Assembly: GCA_003640645.1 (NCBI GenBank)
Contig: QGHH01000001.1
Span: 1-64,000, forward strand
DNA: 64,000 bases
Direction: 5' to 3'
Source: Fredinandcohnia aciditolerans
GTDB taxonomy: Bacteria > Bacillota > Bacilli > Bacillales > Bacillaceae_L
Shown: positions 36,001 to 44,855 of the stretch, in pieces
Position numbering within the stretch: the stretch's first letter is position 1
How the letters are laid out: every line of letters starts with the position of its first letter
Position numbers and translations under genes: made by a program
Notes under the pieces: generated by a model
Seen by the model: the letters and a program-made list of their open reading frames with translations, nothing else
The model's database searches: none
What the model was told of the DNA's origin: nothing

Positions 36001-36237
36001 ATGAACCATTTTAACAAAGAGCAAAAAAATGAGGTAGTCGTAATTTCTCAAGCGCCTGATGAAGAAATGTATAAAAAGGTAGCCGAAATGGTTCTCATCC
36101 AATCACAGGCCTCCTTTAGAAAAGAACAATTACTTAAACAAATCGACCAATCACTTATTAACAAAGATGAAACCTTATTTATGGAACTTACAAAACAATA
36201 TAATATGTTACTGTCCCAACATAGCTTTTTACAATAA
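36001..36237 (+). CDS. IDEAL-domain small protein
   Basis: A 78-residue protein whose C-terminal half (LLKQIDQSLINKDETLFMEL, about 42-61) fits the short IDEAL motif (I-D-x-x-L followed by x-K-D-x-x-x-F-x-x-L), found in Bacillus regulatory and spore-associated small proteins. The N-terminus is polar. Function is unknown. AAAAGGAGTGATTAAGT precedes the ATG. It stands alone with its own terminator, convergent with the histidine kinase. Confidence 0.75.
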   Translation: MNHFNKEQKNEVVVISQAPDEEMYKKVAEMVLIQSQASFRKEQLLKQIDQSLINKDETLFMELTKQYNMLLSQHSFLQ

Positions 36238-36241
36238 CGAA

Positions 36242-36275
36242 TTGGCTAGTGCGAAGTGCACTGGCCTTTTATTTT
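36242..36275 (+). terminator. terminator after the IDEAL-domain gene
   Basis: GGCTAGTGC-gaa-GTGCACTGGCC region forms a stem with one mismatch, followed by TTTTATTTTT on the + strand. Confidence 0.7.
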
Positions 36276-36287
36276 TACCTATATAAA

Positions 36288-36316
36288 AACGGTGTAACTT
36301 CTAGGGGTTACACCGT
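36288..36316 (-). terminator. terminator overlapping the kinase stop codon
   Basis: On the - strand ACGGTGTAAC...GTTACACCGT with a TTTTTATATAG tail. The TGA stop of the kinase gene immediately precedes and touches the first arm. Confidence 0.8.
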
Positions 36317-38164
36317 CACATTTACACGTGGAAGCTTTATCTCAAAGGTTGTTCCTTCATTTTCCTTGCTATCCACCTTTATTACACCATTATGATTTTC
36401 TATAATATTATAACTAACCATAAGCCCAAGGCCTGTTCCTTTTTCCTTTGTTGTGTAAAAAGGCTCCCCGATTCGCTCAAGGATTGATTTTGGTATACCA
36501 CATCCCTCATCTATAAACAAAATATAAATTGAGTCCTCCGTAACCATTGTACGAATAAAGATATTTCCTCCCTTTTCCATTGCATCGATGGAATTCTTTA
36601 TAAGATTAATAAAGACCTGCTTTATTTGATTTTCATCGCATGTAATAATAGACTCTTTATTCATAAAATCGATATTGATTTGGATATCTTGCAGGATGGC
36701 TTGTGTCTCGAGCAATGTAACAACATCTCGCAAAATAATTCGGATATCTTTATTTTTGAATTTAATTTCTGATGGCTTTGCCAATAACAAAAGTTCACTC
36801 AGAATCAATTCAATTCGATTCAGTTCTGAAAAGATGATATCGAAATAGTTTTGTTTCCCTTGAAAATCATTATGAAATAATTGTAAAAATCCTTTAATAG
36901 CCGTTAATGGATTTCTAATTTCATGTGCAATACCAGCAGCAAGTTGTCCGGCAATGGACAGTTTCTCAGATTTAATCATTAACTCCTCTGCTTTGATTCG
37001 ATCGGATATGTCACGAATGATTACTTGAACAGCAGCCTCGCCAAAATATGTAGTTGGAATTCCGATTAATTCTGTATAAACCTGCTTTCCTTGGATGGTA
37101 TACCAAGATTGCTTGCTAAAATTAACTTCCTTATTTTCAGCATTTACAATTTCAATAAAATCTCTGACCTGATCGTGATTTTCTGGATGTAAAAAGGTAT
37201 AAATATTTTTCCCGAGCATTTCTGTGTAGCTGTTCGCGCCAAACATCTTTACACCTGAGTCATTAATAAAAACCCAATTATTTTGATAAATAACCGCAAT
37301 TGTATCAATAGAGTTCTGGACAATTCGTTGATATCGTTCACGACTTCTATGGATAATATCATGAAAAGACTTTCTTGATGAAATATCATGTAGGACAAGA
37401 TATTCATAGATTTCATCATTAATATAAATCGGTACTTCTTTTACTTCAACAAAGATTTCTTCGTTATTTTGTTTCTTCCACTTTTGTTCAATAATACCCA
37501 ATCGATATCCGCTTTGTAGCTGTTGTATTCGTTTCTCTACTACTTCATGGAATTCTTGATTGATAAATGAATAAATCGATTTTCCCAATACGTCCATAGG
37601 ATTCTGAATTTCGAGTAAGGTAGTAACTTCATTATTCATATATAAAATCCTACCGAATTTAGAAATGATAATAGGAAACGGAGCCTCATCGATTAGGATA
37701 GAAGCATCTTTTAATCGATTTTGATGAAGTGCAATTTCCGAATTAACAGATGATAATAGGGTATTAGTTAGGATTTCCTCATGTGCCCGACTATTTTCAG
37801 GCTCGACAAGCACTCTCATTTTTAATAGGATCTCGTCATATTCGAAGGAATCGGAGTAATAAACAGGTTCAACAGTTGTTTCAAACCAAATAAATTCTTC
37901 GTTCGTCTTCATAACCCTAAGTGCACAAACTGAAACTTCATGCTTATTGAAAAAATAGCTTTCAAGCATGAATCGGTCATCCTTATGGATAATGTTTTTA
38001 ATGGAAGATCCAATTAGTGTTTCTTTTGTGTAACCTAAGATATCCTTACAGTTACTTGATAGATAGAGAATTTTACCGTTTATCGTCACTGTTAATACTA
38101 GATTAACAGAGGATTGTGTTTGAGGTAATTGCTGTTGAGCACTAGATTGATTGCCAGACTCCAT
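36308..38164 (-). CDS. cytosolic multi-PAS histidine kinase (sporulation-kinase type)
   Basis: A 618-residue kinase without membrane segments: three PAS-like domains (about 22-125, 150-265, 275-395), then HisKA with GIAHEIRNPLTAIKGFLQL and HATPase_c with N-box NLIKNSIDAM, G1 DEGCGIP and G2 GTGLGLMVSY. Architecture and phosphorelay-type H-box resemble Bacillus KinA/KinE kinases that feed Spo0F/Spo0A. No response regulator gene is adjacent, as is usual for orphan sporulation kinases. Partner and signal are inferred only from the family. Confidence 0.88.
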   Translation of the reverse strand: MESGNQSSAQQQLPQTQSSVNLVLTVTINGKILYLSSNCKDILGYTKETLIGSSIKNIIHKDDRFMLESYFFNKHEVSVCALRVMKTNEEFIWFETTVEPVYYSDSFEYDEILLKMRVLVEPENSRAHEEILTNTLLSSVNSEIALHQNRLKDASILIDEAPFPIIISKFGRILYMNNEVTTLLEIQNPMDVLGKSIYSFINQEFHEVVEKRIQQLQSGYRLGIIEQKWKKQNNEEIFVEVKEVPIYINDEIYEYLVLHDISSRKSFHDIIHRSRERYQRIVQNSIDTIAVIYQNNWVFINDSGVKMFGANSYTEMLGKNIYTFLHPENHDQVRDFIEIVNAENKEVNFSKQSWYTIQGKQVYTELIGIPTTYFGEAAVQVIIRDISDRIKAEELMIKSEKLSIAGQLAAGIAHEIRNPLTAIKGFLQLFHNDFQGKQNYFDIIFSELNRIELILSELLLLAKPSEIKFKNKDIRIILRDVVTLLETQAILQDIQINIDFMNKESIITCDENQIKQVFINLIKNSIDAMEKGGNIFIRTMVTEDSIYILFIDEGCGIPKSILERIGEPFYTTKEKGTGLGLMVSYNIIENHNGVIKVDSKENEGTTFEIKLPRVNVTV

Positions 38165-38347
38165 GTGTTGAACCCCCTCCCCTTTCGATTTAGACGTATC
38201 ATTAAGATCTAAATAGCTATTTAGGATTTTGTAATGGTAACCATTTTTTTACTATACTATTACATTAATTTAGGGTTTAGTTCATATCCATAGGCAGAAA
38301 GACCTGTTTTAATTTTTTAAAAGCAAAACATCACTATCAAAAGGTAA

Positions 38348-38378
38348 AAAACTCGACAAGCACCGAGCTGTCGAGTTT
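38348..38378 (-). terminator. terminator after the 60-residue gene
   Basis: AAACTCGACA-agcaccgagc-TGTCGAGTTT with a TTTACC tail on the - strand (T-run TTTTTTACC). Confidence 0.8.
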
Positions 38379-38385
38379 GTAAGTA

Positions 38386-38568
38386 TTAAAGTCCGCCTTC
38401 ATATTTACCGTCATTCTTAGAGGCTTTTTCTTTTTTCGCTTTTTTCTTATGTGCTTTGTTCGCTGCTGCGCTCCCAAATTCCTTACCGAACTCTGTATCA
38501 GTTACGCTCGAATCAAATCCTTTTTTGTTTTTTTGTTCAGGATCATTCTTTTTATTACGCTTTGCCAT
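38386..38568 (-). CDS. small lysine-rich hydrophilic protein
   Basis: A 60-residue, very polar protein (MAKRNKKNDPEQ start, DTEFGKEFGSAAANK centre, HKKKAKKEKASK tail). The EFG-x-E-F motif is a little like that of gamma-type spore proteins and is shared with the 41-residue protein at 46809-46934. Probably disordered; a spore or nucleic-acid-associated role is possible but unproven. AAGGGGGTGCAC precedes the ATG, the same ribosome site type as its possible paralogue. It has its own terminator. Confidence 0.75.
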   Translation of the reverse strand: MAKRNKKNDPEQKNKKGFDSSVTDTEFGKEFGSAAANKAHKKKAKKEKASKNDGKYEGGL

Positions 38569-38713
38569 AATAAGTGCACCCCCTTAGAGATAATCATCAT
38601 TATTTTCTTCTCTTAGAGGGATTCCTATGCAATAATAGGTAAACACTTACGCTTGATGTGAAAGGATTTGTTATGGCTTTAATCTAGTCGTGGACAAAGT
38701 TCCCTTTGACTCA

Positions 38714-39601
38714 TTAATCCCACAGTTTATATATGGCTTGAGTACCGCTGTTTTCTTCGCCCTTTTCGGCAAGTTCTTCATACATTTGTATTGCAAGTTC
38801 TAGACCTGGTGTATCCATCCCCATTGCTTTTGCTTCTTCGAGTGCAATTCCCATATCTTTAATGAAATGTTTGATATAAAAACCTGGTTCAAAATTGCCT
38901 GCTATCATTCTTGGGGCAAGATTGCTTAAAGACCAACTTCCAGCCGCTCCTGTTGAAATACTTTTTAAAACCGTTTTAGGGTCGAGTCCGGATTTTTTAG
39001 CATAAACCATTGCTTCAGCGACACCAATCATATTGGAGGCAATTGCAATTTGGTTACACATTTTTGTATGCTGTCCAGACCCCGCAGAACCTTGATATAC
39101 AATATTCTGTCCCATGATTTCAAATAATGGCCTGCAAGCTTCGAAAACCTCTTCGTCCCCACCAACCATAATAGCTAACCTTGCTTCTTTTGCACCAACA
39201 TCTCCGCCAGAAACAGGCGCGTCTAAGGAATACAATCCCTTTTGTTTTGCTTCTTCGTAGATTTTAGTTGCTAATGTAGGAGTTGAAGTTGTCATATCAA
39301 TAAAATAAGTTCCTTCTTTTGCATGCGCCAAAAGTCCATTTTCACCAAGGTAGACCTCTTCCACGTCGTAGGGATAGCCAACCATTGTAATAACGATATT
39401 CGCTTCAGATGCGATTTCAGCTACTGTCTGTTTCCAAACGGCTCCTTGTTTCACAAGTTCTTCAGCTTTTTCTTTAGTTCGTGTATAGACGAGAACCTTA
39501 TATCCTTTTGAAAGGATATGTCCTGCCATACTTTTTCCCATAACACCTGTTCCTATAAACCCCACAACTGCATTTTCATTTAAAACATCTTTATGTACCA
39601 T
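38714..39601 (-). CDS. ykwC: NAD(P)-dependent 3-hydroxyisobutyrate dehydrogenase-family protein YkwC
   Basis: A 295-residue beta-hydroxyacid dehydrogenase. Rossmann motif VGFIGTGVMGKSMAGHIL near the start, substrate-binding DAPVSGGDVGAKEA near 125 and catalytic lysine in GQHTKMCNQI near 175. It closely matches B. subtilis YkwC. The family oxidises 3-hydroxyisobutyrate, tartronate semialdehyde or similar acids; the YkwC substrate is not established. The ATG at 39601 has GGGAG eight bases upstream; a GTG one codon earlier is less likely. Confidence 0.93.
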   Translation of the reverse strand: MVHKDVLNENAVVGFIGTGVMGKSMAGHILSKGYKVLVYTRTKEKAEELVKQGAVWKQTVAEIASEANIVITMVGYPYDVEEVYLGENGLLAHAKEGTYFIDMTTSTPTLATKIYEEAKQKGLYSLDAPVSGGDVGAKEARLAIMVGGDEEVFEACRPLFEIMGQNIVYQGSAGSGQHTKMCNQIAIASNMIGVAEAMVYAKKSGLDPKTVLKSISTGAAGSWSLSNLAPRMIAGNFEPGFYIKHFIKDMGIALEEAKAMGMDTPGLELAIQMYEELAEKGEENSGTQAIYKLWD

Positions 39602-39740
39602 CACGTTTTCTCCCTTATTTTTTTTATTTTTATCATATCATATATTTCCCAAAAAAAATCTGTGAAAATTGGGGATTTGTACCTTACGAAAACGGCGCAT
39701 GTTCCATAGGATATAACAAATAGATATGGAGGTGTTCTAA

Positions 39741-39842
39741 ATGAGTGGAGAAAGACACGGAGGATATGGAGCAGGCTTTGCTTTGATTGTTGTATTGTTC
39801 ATTCTATTGATCATTGTTGGGGCTGCTTACGTAGGTTACTAA
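39741..39842 (+). CDS. YjcZ-family small membrane protein
   Basis: A 33-residue peptide starting [21 protein letters not shown] short Gly-rich head is followed by one membrane helix ([19 protein letters not shown]), the YjcZ/sporulation small-protein pattern. ATGGAGGTGTTCTAA precedes the ATG. It is tandem with a second copy 51 bp downstream; the membrane helix is nearly identical between the two. Function is unknown; in Bacillus such genes are linked to sporulation. Confidence 0.85.
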   Translation: MSGERHGGYGAGFALIVVLFILLIIVGAAYVGY

Positions 39843-39893
39843 TTCTTTAAGAAAATTAAAGATTAATGATAAAAAAAGAAAGGGAGATGTAAT

Positions 39894-40016
39894 ATGAGTT
39901 GTTGTGGATACGGATATGGTGGATATGGTTACGGTGGCTATGGTTTTCGCGGAGGCTTTGCGTTGATTGTAGTATTGTTCATTCTTCTAATCATCGTCGG
40001 AGCTGCTTGGTTCTAA
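39894..40016 (+). CDS. YjcZ-family small membrane protein, second copy
   Basis: A 40-residue peptide starting [20 protein letters not shown]: a Cys-Cys pair, Gly/Tyr repeats, then the membrane helix [33 protein letters not shown] precedes the ATG. It shares the helix with the upstream copy but has a longer Gly-Tyr head, so the pair probably arose by duplication. Followed by a strong terminator serving both. Confidence 0.88.
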   Translation: MSCCGYGYGGYGYGGYGFRGGFALIVVLFILLIIVGAAWF

Positions 40017-40044
40017 GATAACCATTTAACATGTATGCGAAGGA

Positions 40045-40079
40045 AGCCAACAACTTTAAAAGGTTGCTGGCTTTTTTCT
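40045..40079 (+). terminator. terminator after the YjcZ pair
   Basis: AGCCAaCAAC-ctttaaaag region-GTTGcTGGCT stem followed by TTTTTTCTTT on the + strand. Confidence 0.8.
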
Positions 40080-40292
40080 TTACTCACCTTCAAAAATATC
40101 CTGGAACTTCTTCATTTCATTATCCACTTTAGGCTTCATATGATAAGGATTTTTCGGTTGAACCATGTTTTCTGTATTCACATCAGATCTAATCCCTATT
40201 TTATTTCCAGTAGAGTCATCACTGATTATGCCTTCATAGCGTCCATCGAAATGGGGATCTCTTTCATGATAATCGCGATCATTGTCTGGCAT
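40080..40292 (-). CDS. small acidic hypothetical protein
   Basis: A 70-residue hydrophilic protein starting MPDNDRDYHERDPHFDGRYE and ending MKKFQDIFEGE, rich in Asp and Asn, probably disordered. I recognise no family. I choose the ATG at 40292 because AGGAGG lies nine bases upstream; a longer frame (to 40412) would start without a ribosome site and overlap the divergent gene. Convergent with the YjcZ pair. Confidence 0.65.
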   Translation of the reverse strand: MPDNDRDYHERDPHFDGRYEGIISDDSTGNKIGIRSDVNTENMVQPKNPYHMKPKVDNEMKKFQDIFEGE

Positions 40293-40402
40293 TTTCCTAT
40301 ACCTCCTCACCATTAAAGTGGCATGTTTTATTAAAAATATGTACTTTTTACACAATAAAGAGGAACAATAAAAATAAATATTTGAATTGAGGAGAGATTG
40401 TA

Positions 40403-40594
40403 ATGGGTGCAATTGATCGCGAAGGGTATAGGTTCGAAACAGAATATAGTGTCATTAGTCAAAAAGGCGCAATTCATGTCTATCGGGATGGTGAATTTAT
40501 CAAAGAATTGTCTTTCACTTTTAGTGGGGAGCAACCAGATCCTGCATTAATAGAAGATGTGGTTGACGAATTTTTTGAAACACACCAAGAATGA
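40403..40594 (+). CDS. small conserved hypothetical (YbxH/DUF5370-like)
   Basis: A 63-residue protein: MGAIDREGYRFETEYSVISQ, then GAIHVYRDGEFIKELSFTFSG. It looks like the Bacillus YbxH/DUF5370 type, recalled without the possibility to check. It should be a compact beta protein; function unknown. GAGGAGAGATTGTA precedes the ATG, a strong site. It is 60 bp upstream of ykwB on the same strand, so co-transcription is possible. Confidence 0.75.
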   Translation: MGAIDREGYRFETEYSVISQKGAIHVYRDGEFIKELSFTFSGEQPDPALIEDVVDEFFETHQE

Positions 40595-40654
40595 GATTAG
40601 TTTTACTTCTCATCCCTTTGAATGTAACGTACAATGTGGATGTGAGGTGATAAC

Positions 40655-41320
40655 ATGTATCGAAAAGAAATATTTGTGTTTGATGGAAATACGCCAAAAA
40701 AGTGCGTAATTCGTAATTATCAAGAAAATGATTTTGACGACCTTATTCGTGTACAACAAGATAGTTTCCCCCCACCTTTTCCTTCTGAATTATGGTGGAA
40801 TAAGGAACAATTACATAACCATGTGTCACTATTTCCTGAGGGTGCCCTATGTGTCGAAATTGACGGACAAATATGTGGTTCAATGACTGGATTAATAGTT
40901 CAATTTGACCCCAGTCATCCACAACATACTTGGGAGGATATCACAGATAACGGATACATACGAAACCATACTTCAGATGGAAACACATTATACATTGTTG
41001 ATATTTGTGTGAGCCCAGCATATCGTAAATTTGGCCTGGGGAAATGGTTGATGCAATCAATGTATGAAGTTGTTGTATATTTAAAATTAGAACGGTTAAT
41101 AGGCGGCGGGCGAATATCCGGATACTCTAAGTATTCTACAGTTTTGAGTGCCGAAGCATACATCGAAAAAGTAATGACAGGTGAATTAAAGGATCCCGTA
41201 ATTACCTTTCTTCTTCGTTGTGGACGCAGTCCTCTCCAACTTATTGAAAACTACCTCGAGGACGAGGAGTCCTGTAATTATGGATTATTAATGGAATGGA
41301 AAAATCCCTTTCACATATGA
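40655..41320 (+). CDS. ykwB: GNAT-family N-acetyltransferase YkwB
   Basis: A 221-residue GNAT acyltransferase. The acetyl-CoA pyrophosphate loop is VSPAYRKFGLGKWLMQSM near residues 114-131; before it DSFPPPFPSELWW and after it EDEESCNYGLLMEW are typical of this Bacillus subgroup. Its place near ykwC matches B. subtilis ykwB. Substrate unknown. GATGTGAGGTGATAAC precedes the ATG. The 52-bp tandem array begins about 60 bp after its stop, and no ordinary terminator separates them. Confidence 0.85.
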   Translation: MYRKEIFVFDGNTPKKCVIRNYQENDFDDLIRVQQDSFPPPFPSELWWNKEQLHNHVSLFPEGALCVEIDGQICGSMTGLIVQFDPSHPQHTWEDITDNGYIRNHTSDGNTLYIVDICVSPAYRKFGLGKWLMQSMYEVVVYLKLERLIGGGRISGYSKYSTVLSAEAYIEKVMTGELKDPVITFLLRCGRSPLQLIENYLEDEESCNYGLLMEWKNPFHI

Positions 41321-41381
41321 AAGAAAACGAGTCTAATTACATTAACGTTTTCCATTTTGAGTTGTAGGATTATTAAGGGTG

Positions 41382-42427
41382 GTCTGAAATTGAGGCAGCT
41401 TTAGACAACTTAAGAAGCTATCAGCGTGGGTGGTGTCCGAAGTTGTAGTATCTTCGGACAAGCAAACATATCATCAGCACTTCTGTGTCCGAAGTTAAGG
41501 TATCTTTGGACAAGTGCACGCTCAATCAACACATCTGTGTCCGAAGTTGTAGTAACTTCGGACAAGCAAACATATAATCATCACTTCTATGTCCGAAGTT
41601 AAGGAATCTTTGGACAAGCGCACGCTCAATCAACAACTCTGTGTCCGAAGTTAAGGAATCTTTGGACAGGCGCACGCTCAATCAACGCATCTGTGTCCGA
41701 AGTTGAAGGAACTTCGGACAGGCAAACATACAATCATCACTTCTGTGTCCGAAGTTAAGGAATCTTTGGACAGGCGCACGTTCAATCAACGCATCTGTGT
41801 CCGAAGTTGAAGGAACTTCGGACAGGCAAACATACAATCATCACTTCTGTGTCCGAAGTTAAGGAATCTTTGGACAGGCGCACGTTCAATCAACGCATCT
41901 GTGTCCGAAGTTGAAGGAACTTCGGACAGGCAAACATACAATCATCACTTCTGTGTCCGAAGTTAAGGAATCTTTTGACAAGTGCACGCTCAATCAGCCC
42001 GGATGAGTCCGAAGTTGTAGTATCTTCGGACAAGCAAACATACAATCATCACTTCTGTGTCCGAAGTTAAGGAATCTTTGGACAAGCGCACGCTCAATCA
42101 GCGCATCTGTGTCCGAAGTTGTAGTATCTTCGGACAAGCAAACATATAATCATCACTTCTGTGTCCGAAGTTGTAATATCTTCGGACAAGCAAACATATA
42201 ATCATCACTTCTGTGTCCGAAGCTAAGGAATTTTTGGACTAAGTGCACGCTCAATCAGAGCATCTGTGTCCGAAGTTATAGTATCTTCGGACAGGTGCAC
42301 GCTCAATCAACACATCTGTGTCCGAAGTTATTTAGGCAGCTTCAGACTACCTAAGACACAATCTGCCCGGCTGGGTCCGATATTTAAGTATCTTCAGCCA
42401 AGCGCATAGACAATCAGCCTGGGCGTC
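41382..42427. repeat. 52-bp tandem hairpin array, about 18-20 units
   Basis: GTCCGAAG-type unit starts at 41435, 41487, 41539, 41591, 41643, 41695, 41747, 41799, 41851, 41903, 41955, 42007, 42059, 42111, 42163, 42215, 42268 and 42320: every interval is 52 bp except one of 53. Degenerate units flank it (41382, 42375). Two types alternate. Type A has a GTCCGAAG/CTTCGGAC stem (10 bp in several units) and tail AAGCAAACATACAATCATC; type B has GTCCGAAG/CTTTGGAC and tail AGCGCACGCTCAATCAACG. Three consecutive AB pairs (41695-41954) are almost identical. A 52-bp unit keeps no reading frame, so it is not coding. It fills the gap between convergent ykwB and ptsI. Confidence 0.95.
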
Positions 42428-42477
42428 TCCGTTATTGTGTTTTTTTATTAAATCCGCATAAATGTTCAAAAAAATAA

Positions 42478-42505
42478 AGCGTGAATTCATATATGAATTC
42501 ACGCT
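42478..42505 (-). terminator. terminator after ptsI
   Basis: AGCGTGAATTCATATATGAATTCACGCT region: a perfect 14-bp inverted repeat, followed on the - strand by TTATTTTTTTG. It stands between the ptsI stop and the tandem array. Confidence 0.85.
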
Positions 42506-42580
42506 AAAAATGTTTTGTGATTTACTTGTTTTGAACCCGAATCGAAATCCCATTATATAAAAGTTAGATTCGTTTTTTCT

Positions 42581-44299
42581 TTAGTTCATGAAGTTAGCTT
42601 TTACAAATTCAACTACTTCTTCCGTTGTACTCATAGAAAGAATCTTTTCTTTGAAGCTTGCGATTTCAACTTTAGAAAGCTTCTTAATTTGAGTTCTTGC
42701 AGGTAAAATTGATGTTGCACTCATACTGAATTCATCTAATCCTAATCCTAACAGAATTGGAATTGCAATTGTATCACCGGCCATTTCTCCACACATACCT
42801 GCCCATTTGCCTTCCTTATGTGCAGCTTCAATCACCATTGAAATAAGTCGTAAGATCGATGGAGAATATGGCTGATAAAGATATGAGACGCGTTCGTTCA
42901 TTCGGTCGGCAGCCATTGTATATTGAATTAAATCATTTGTGCCAATACTAAAGAAATCTACTTCTTTAGCAAATTGGTCAGCTAATACAGCAGTGGACGG
43001 AATCTCGACCATAATTCCGATTTCAATTGTATCGGATACAGAAGTTCCACTGGCTACAAGCTTTTCTTTTTCATCAAGTAAAATCGCTTTAGCTTGTCTA
43101 AACTCATCAAGAGTTGCAATCATTGGAAACATAATTTTTAAGTTTCCATAAGTACTTGCTCGTAGTAACGCACGTAATTGTGTACGGAAAATTTCCTGTT
43201 CCTCTAAGCAAAGACGAATCGCTCTAAAACCTAGGAACGGATTTAATTCTTTCGGAAGATTTAAGTATGGAAGCTCTTTATCTCCACCGATATCTAGTGT
43301 ACGAACAACAACAGGTTTGCCTTCCATTTTTTCAAGAACTGTTTTATAAGATTCGAATTGTTCTTCCTCTGATGGAAGTTGGTCACGACCCATATAAAGG
43401 AACTCTGTACGGTATAGTCCAATCGCCTCTCCGCCGTTTTCGATGACCCCTTTTACATCTTCAGGAGTTCCGATATTTGCAGCAAGTTCCACGTGCTCTC
43501 CGTCACTTGTAACAGTTTTTTCATTTTTTAATTTTGCCCATTCAGCTTTCTGTGCTTCATATTGCTCTTTCTTTTGACGGTACTGAGCTAAAACTTCCTC
43601 AGATGGATTTACAAGGACAGCACCATCAAGTCCATCAACAATAACCATTACCCCATTTTCAATATCAGTAGTAACCGTTTTTGTTCCAACTACTGCTGGA
43701 ATCTCCATGGAACGAGCCATAATTGCAGAGTGTGAAGTACGGCCACCAATATCAGTGGTAAATCCTTTTACATACTTTCGATTTAATTGTGCCGTGTCTG
43801 AAGGTGTTAAATCTTCAGCAATTATGATGACTTCTTCTGAAATCATACTCGGATTAGAGATGGTAACACCCAGTAAATGAGACAATACACGTTTTGTTAC
43901 ATCATGAATATCAGATGCTCTCTCTGCCATATATTCATTGTCCATTCCTTCAAACATGGTAATGAACATATTCGCTACTTCTTGTAACGCAAACTCTGCA
44001 TTCACATTTTCAGAGCTTATTTTATCTTTAATTGGATTAAGGAGTTCAGGATCACTTAAAACAAGAAGATGGGCTGAAAAGATTGCCGCTTTGTCTTCCC
44101 CTAGTTCAACATTTGCTCGATTCTTAATCGCTTCTAATTCTTCTTTTGATTGATTAACCGCTTCTTCAAAACGCTTAATTTCAGCATCCTTGTCACTAAT
44201 TATTAGTTTTTCAACGGTTAAATCTGGATGCTCTAAACGAAAGCTTTTTGCTATGGCGATACCCGCTGAAGCAGCAATTCCATTAATCATTTCAGACAT
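42581..44299 (-). CDS. ptsI: PTS enzyme I
   Basis: A 572-residue phosphoenolpyruvate-protein phosphotransferase that passes phosphate from PEP to HPr. Active-site histidine lies in [13 protein letters not shown] near residue 190; PEP-domain motifs [20 protein letters not shown] and the late [14 protein letters not shown] with GMCGEMAGD are intact. Its ATG overlaps the stop of ptsH (TAATG), so translation is coupled. Both are controlled by the GlcT-type leader at 44665-44775. It ends at a strong terminator. Confidence 0.98.
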   Translation of the reverse strand: MSEMINGIAASAGIAIAKSFRLEHPDLTVEKLIISDKDAEIKRFEEAVNQSKEELEAIKNRANVELGEDKAAIFSAHLLVLSDPELLNPIKDKISSENVNAEFALQEVANMFITMFEGMDNEYMAERASDIHDVTKRVLSHLLGVTISNPSMISEEVIIIAEDLTPSDTAQLNRKYVKGFTTDIGGRTSHSAIMARSMEIPAVVGTKTVTTDIENGVMVIVDGLDGAVLVNPSEEVLAQYRQKKEQYEAQKAEWAKLKNEKTVTSDGEHVELAANIGTPEDVKGVIENGGEAIGLYRTEFLYMGRDQLPSEEEQFESYKTVLEKMEGKPVVVRTLDIGGDKELPYLNLPKELNPFLGFRAIRLCLEEQEIFRTQLRALLRASTYGNLKIMFPMIATLDEFRQAKAILLDEKEKLVASGTSVSDTIEIGIMVEIPSTAVLADQFAKEVDFFSIGTNDLIQYTMAADRMNERVSYLYQPYSPSILRLISMVIEAAHKEGKWAGMCGEMAGDTIAIPILLGLGLDEFSMSATSILPARTQIKKLSKVEIASFKEKILSMSTTEEVVEFVKANFMN

Positions 44300-44565
44300 T
44301 ATTCACCAAGTCCTTCATTTGCCATAATTTCTGTCAAGTTAGCAATTACTTCTTCTTCGTCAGATCCTTCTGCAACAATCTTTACCTCTGCACCTTGTCC
44401 AATTCCAAGAGACATAACACCCATAATTGACTTAAGATTTACGGACTTTCCGTTGTATTCTAATTGAATGTCTGAGTTATATTTACTAGCAGCCTGTACC
44501 AATACTGTTGCTGGACGTGCATGAATTCCTGATTCACTTGTAATTTTAAATGTTTTTTCTGCCAT
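44299..44565 (-). CDS. ptsH: phosphocarrier protein HPr
   Basis: An 88-residue HPr with catalytic His15 in [15 protein letters not shown] and the regulatory Ser46 in [11 protein letters not shown]. Ser46 is phosphorylated by HPrK for CcpA-dependent catabolite repression in Firmicutes; His15 takes phosphate from enzyme I. AAAAGGGGAAATAAAC precedes the ATG. It is the first gene of ptsHI and is separate from ptsG, unlike the single ptsGHI unit of B. subtilis. Confidence 0.98.
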   Translation of the reverse strand: MAEKTFKITSESGIHARPATVLVQAASKYNSDIQLEYNGKSVNLKSIMGVMSLGIGQGAEVKIVAEGSDEEEVIANLTEIMANEGLGE

Positions 44566-44664
44566 GTTTATTTCCCCTTTTCGCTAATTTTAAAAATAAT
44601 TACTTGTAGTATTTGTTCGTTTCCGGTAGATATGTAAAGAAAGAGTATTATTGTGCTCCCTGAA

Positions 44665-44775
44665 TGTAACAAATAAAGGCATGAGAAAGACGATAAAACC
44701 TATGCAAAAAATTGTTGATTTTCGCCTAGCTTTTATCAAAACTTTACTCATGCCTGATCGAATCAGTAACACGTA
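44665..44775 (-). promoter_or_regulatory. GlcT antiterminator (RAT) and terminator leader of ptsHI
   Basis: On the - strand ACGTGTTACTGATTCGATCAG (about 44774-44754, plus GCATGAG) overlaps the 5' arm of a long terminator: GGCATGAG at 44678-44685 pairs with CTCATGCC at 44747-44754, and TTTATTTGTT follows. This is the ribonucleic antiterminator known from B. subtilis ptsG; bound GlcT would prevent terminator formation when glucose is taken up. A nearly identical copy precedes ptsG (52738-52870). Confidence 0.9.
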
Positions 44776-44855
44776 ATACATACAATTATGTAAATTTTAT
44801 ATTTTGAATTGGTTAACATGCTCTTACCTTTTATACCTAACCTTTTACACGAAAA

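Noticed and set aside
40293-40412. N-terminal extension of the 70-residue gene to 110 residues
   Set aside because: No ribosome site at the upstream start, whereas AGGAGG lies ahead of the ATG at 40292; the extension overlaps the divergent gene.
41382-42427. CRISPR array
   Set aside because: The period and palindromic 25-bp part look CRISPR-like, but the intervening 27 bp fall into only two repeated types, not unique spacers, and no cas genes are present.
42347-42553. 68-residue - strand frame
   Set aside because: It lies in the degenerate edge of the tandem array and the ptsI terminator; no coding signals.
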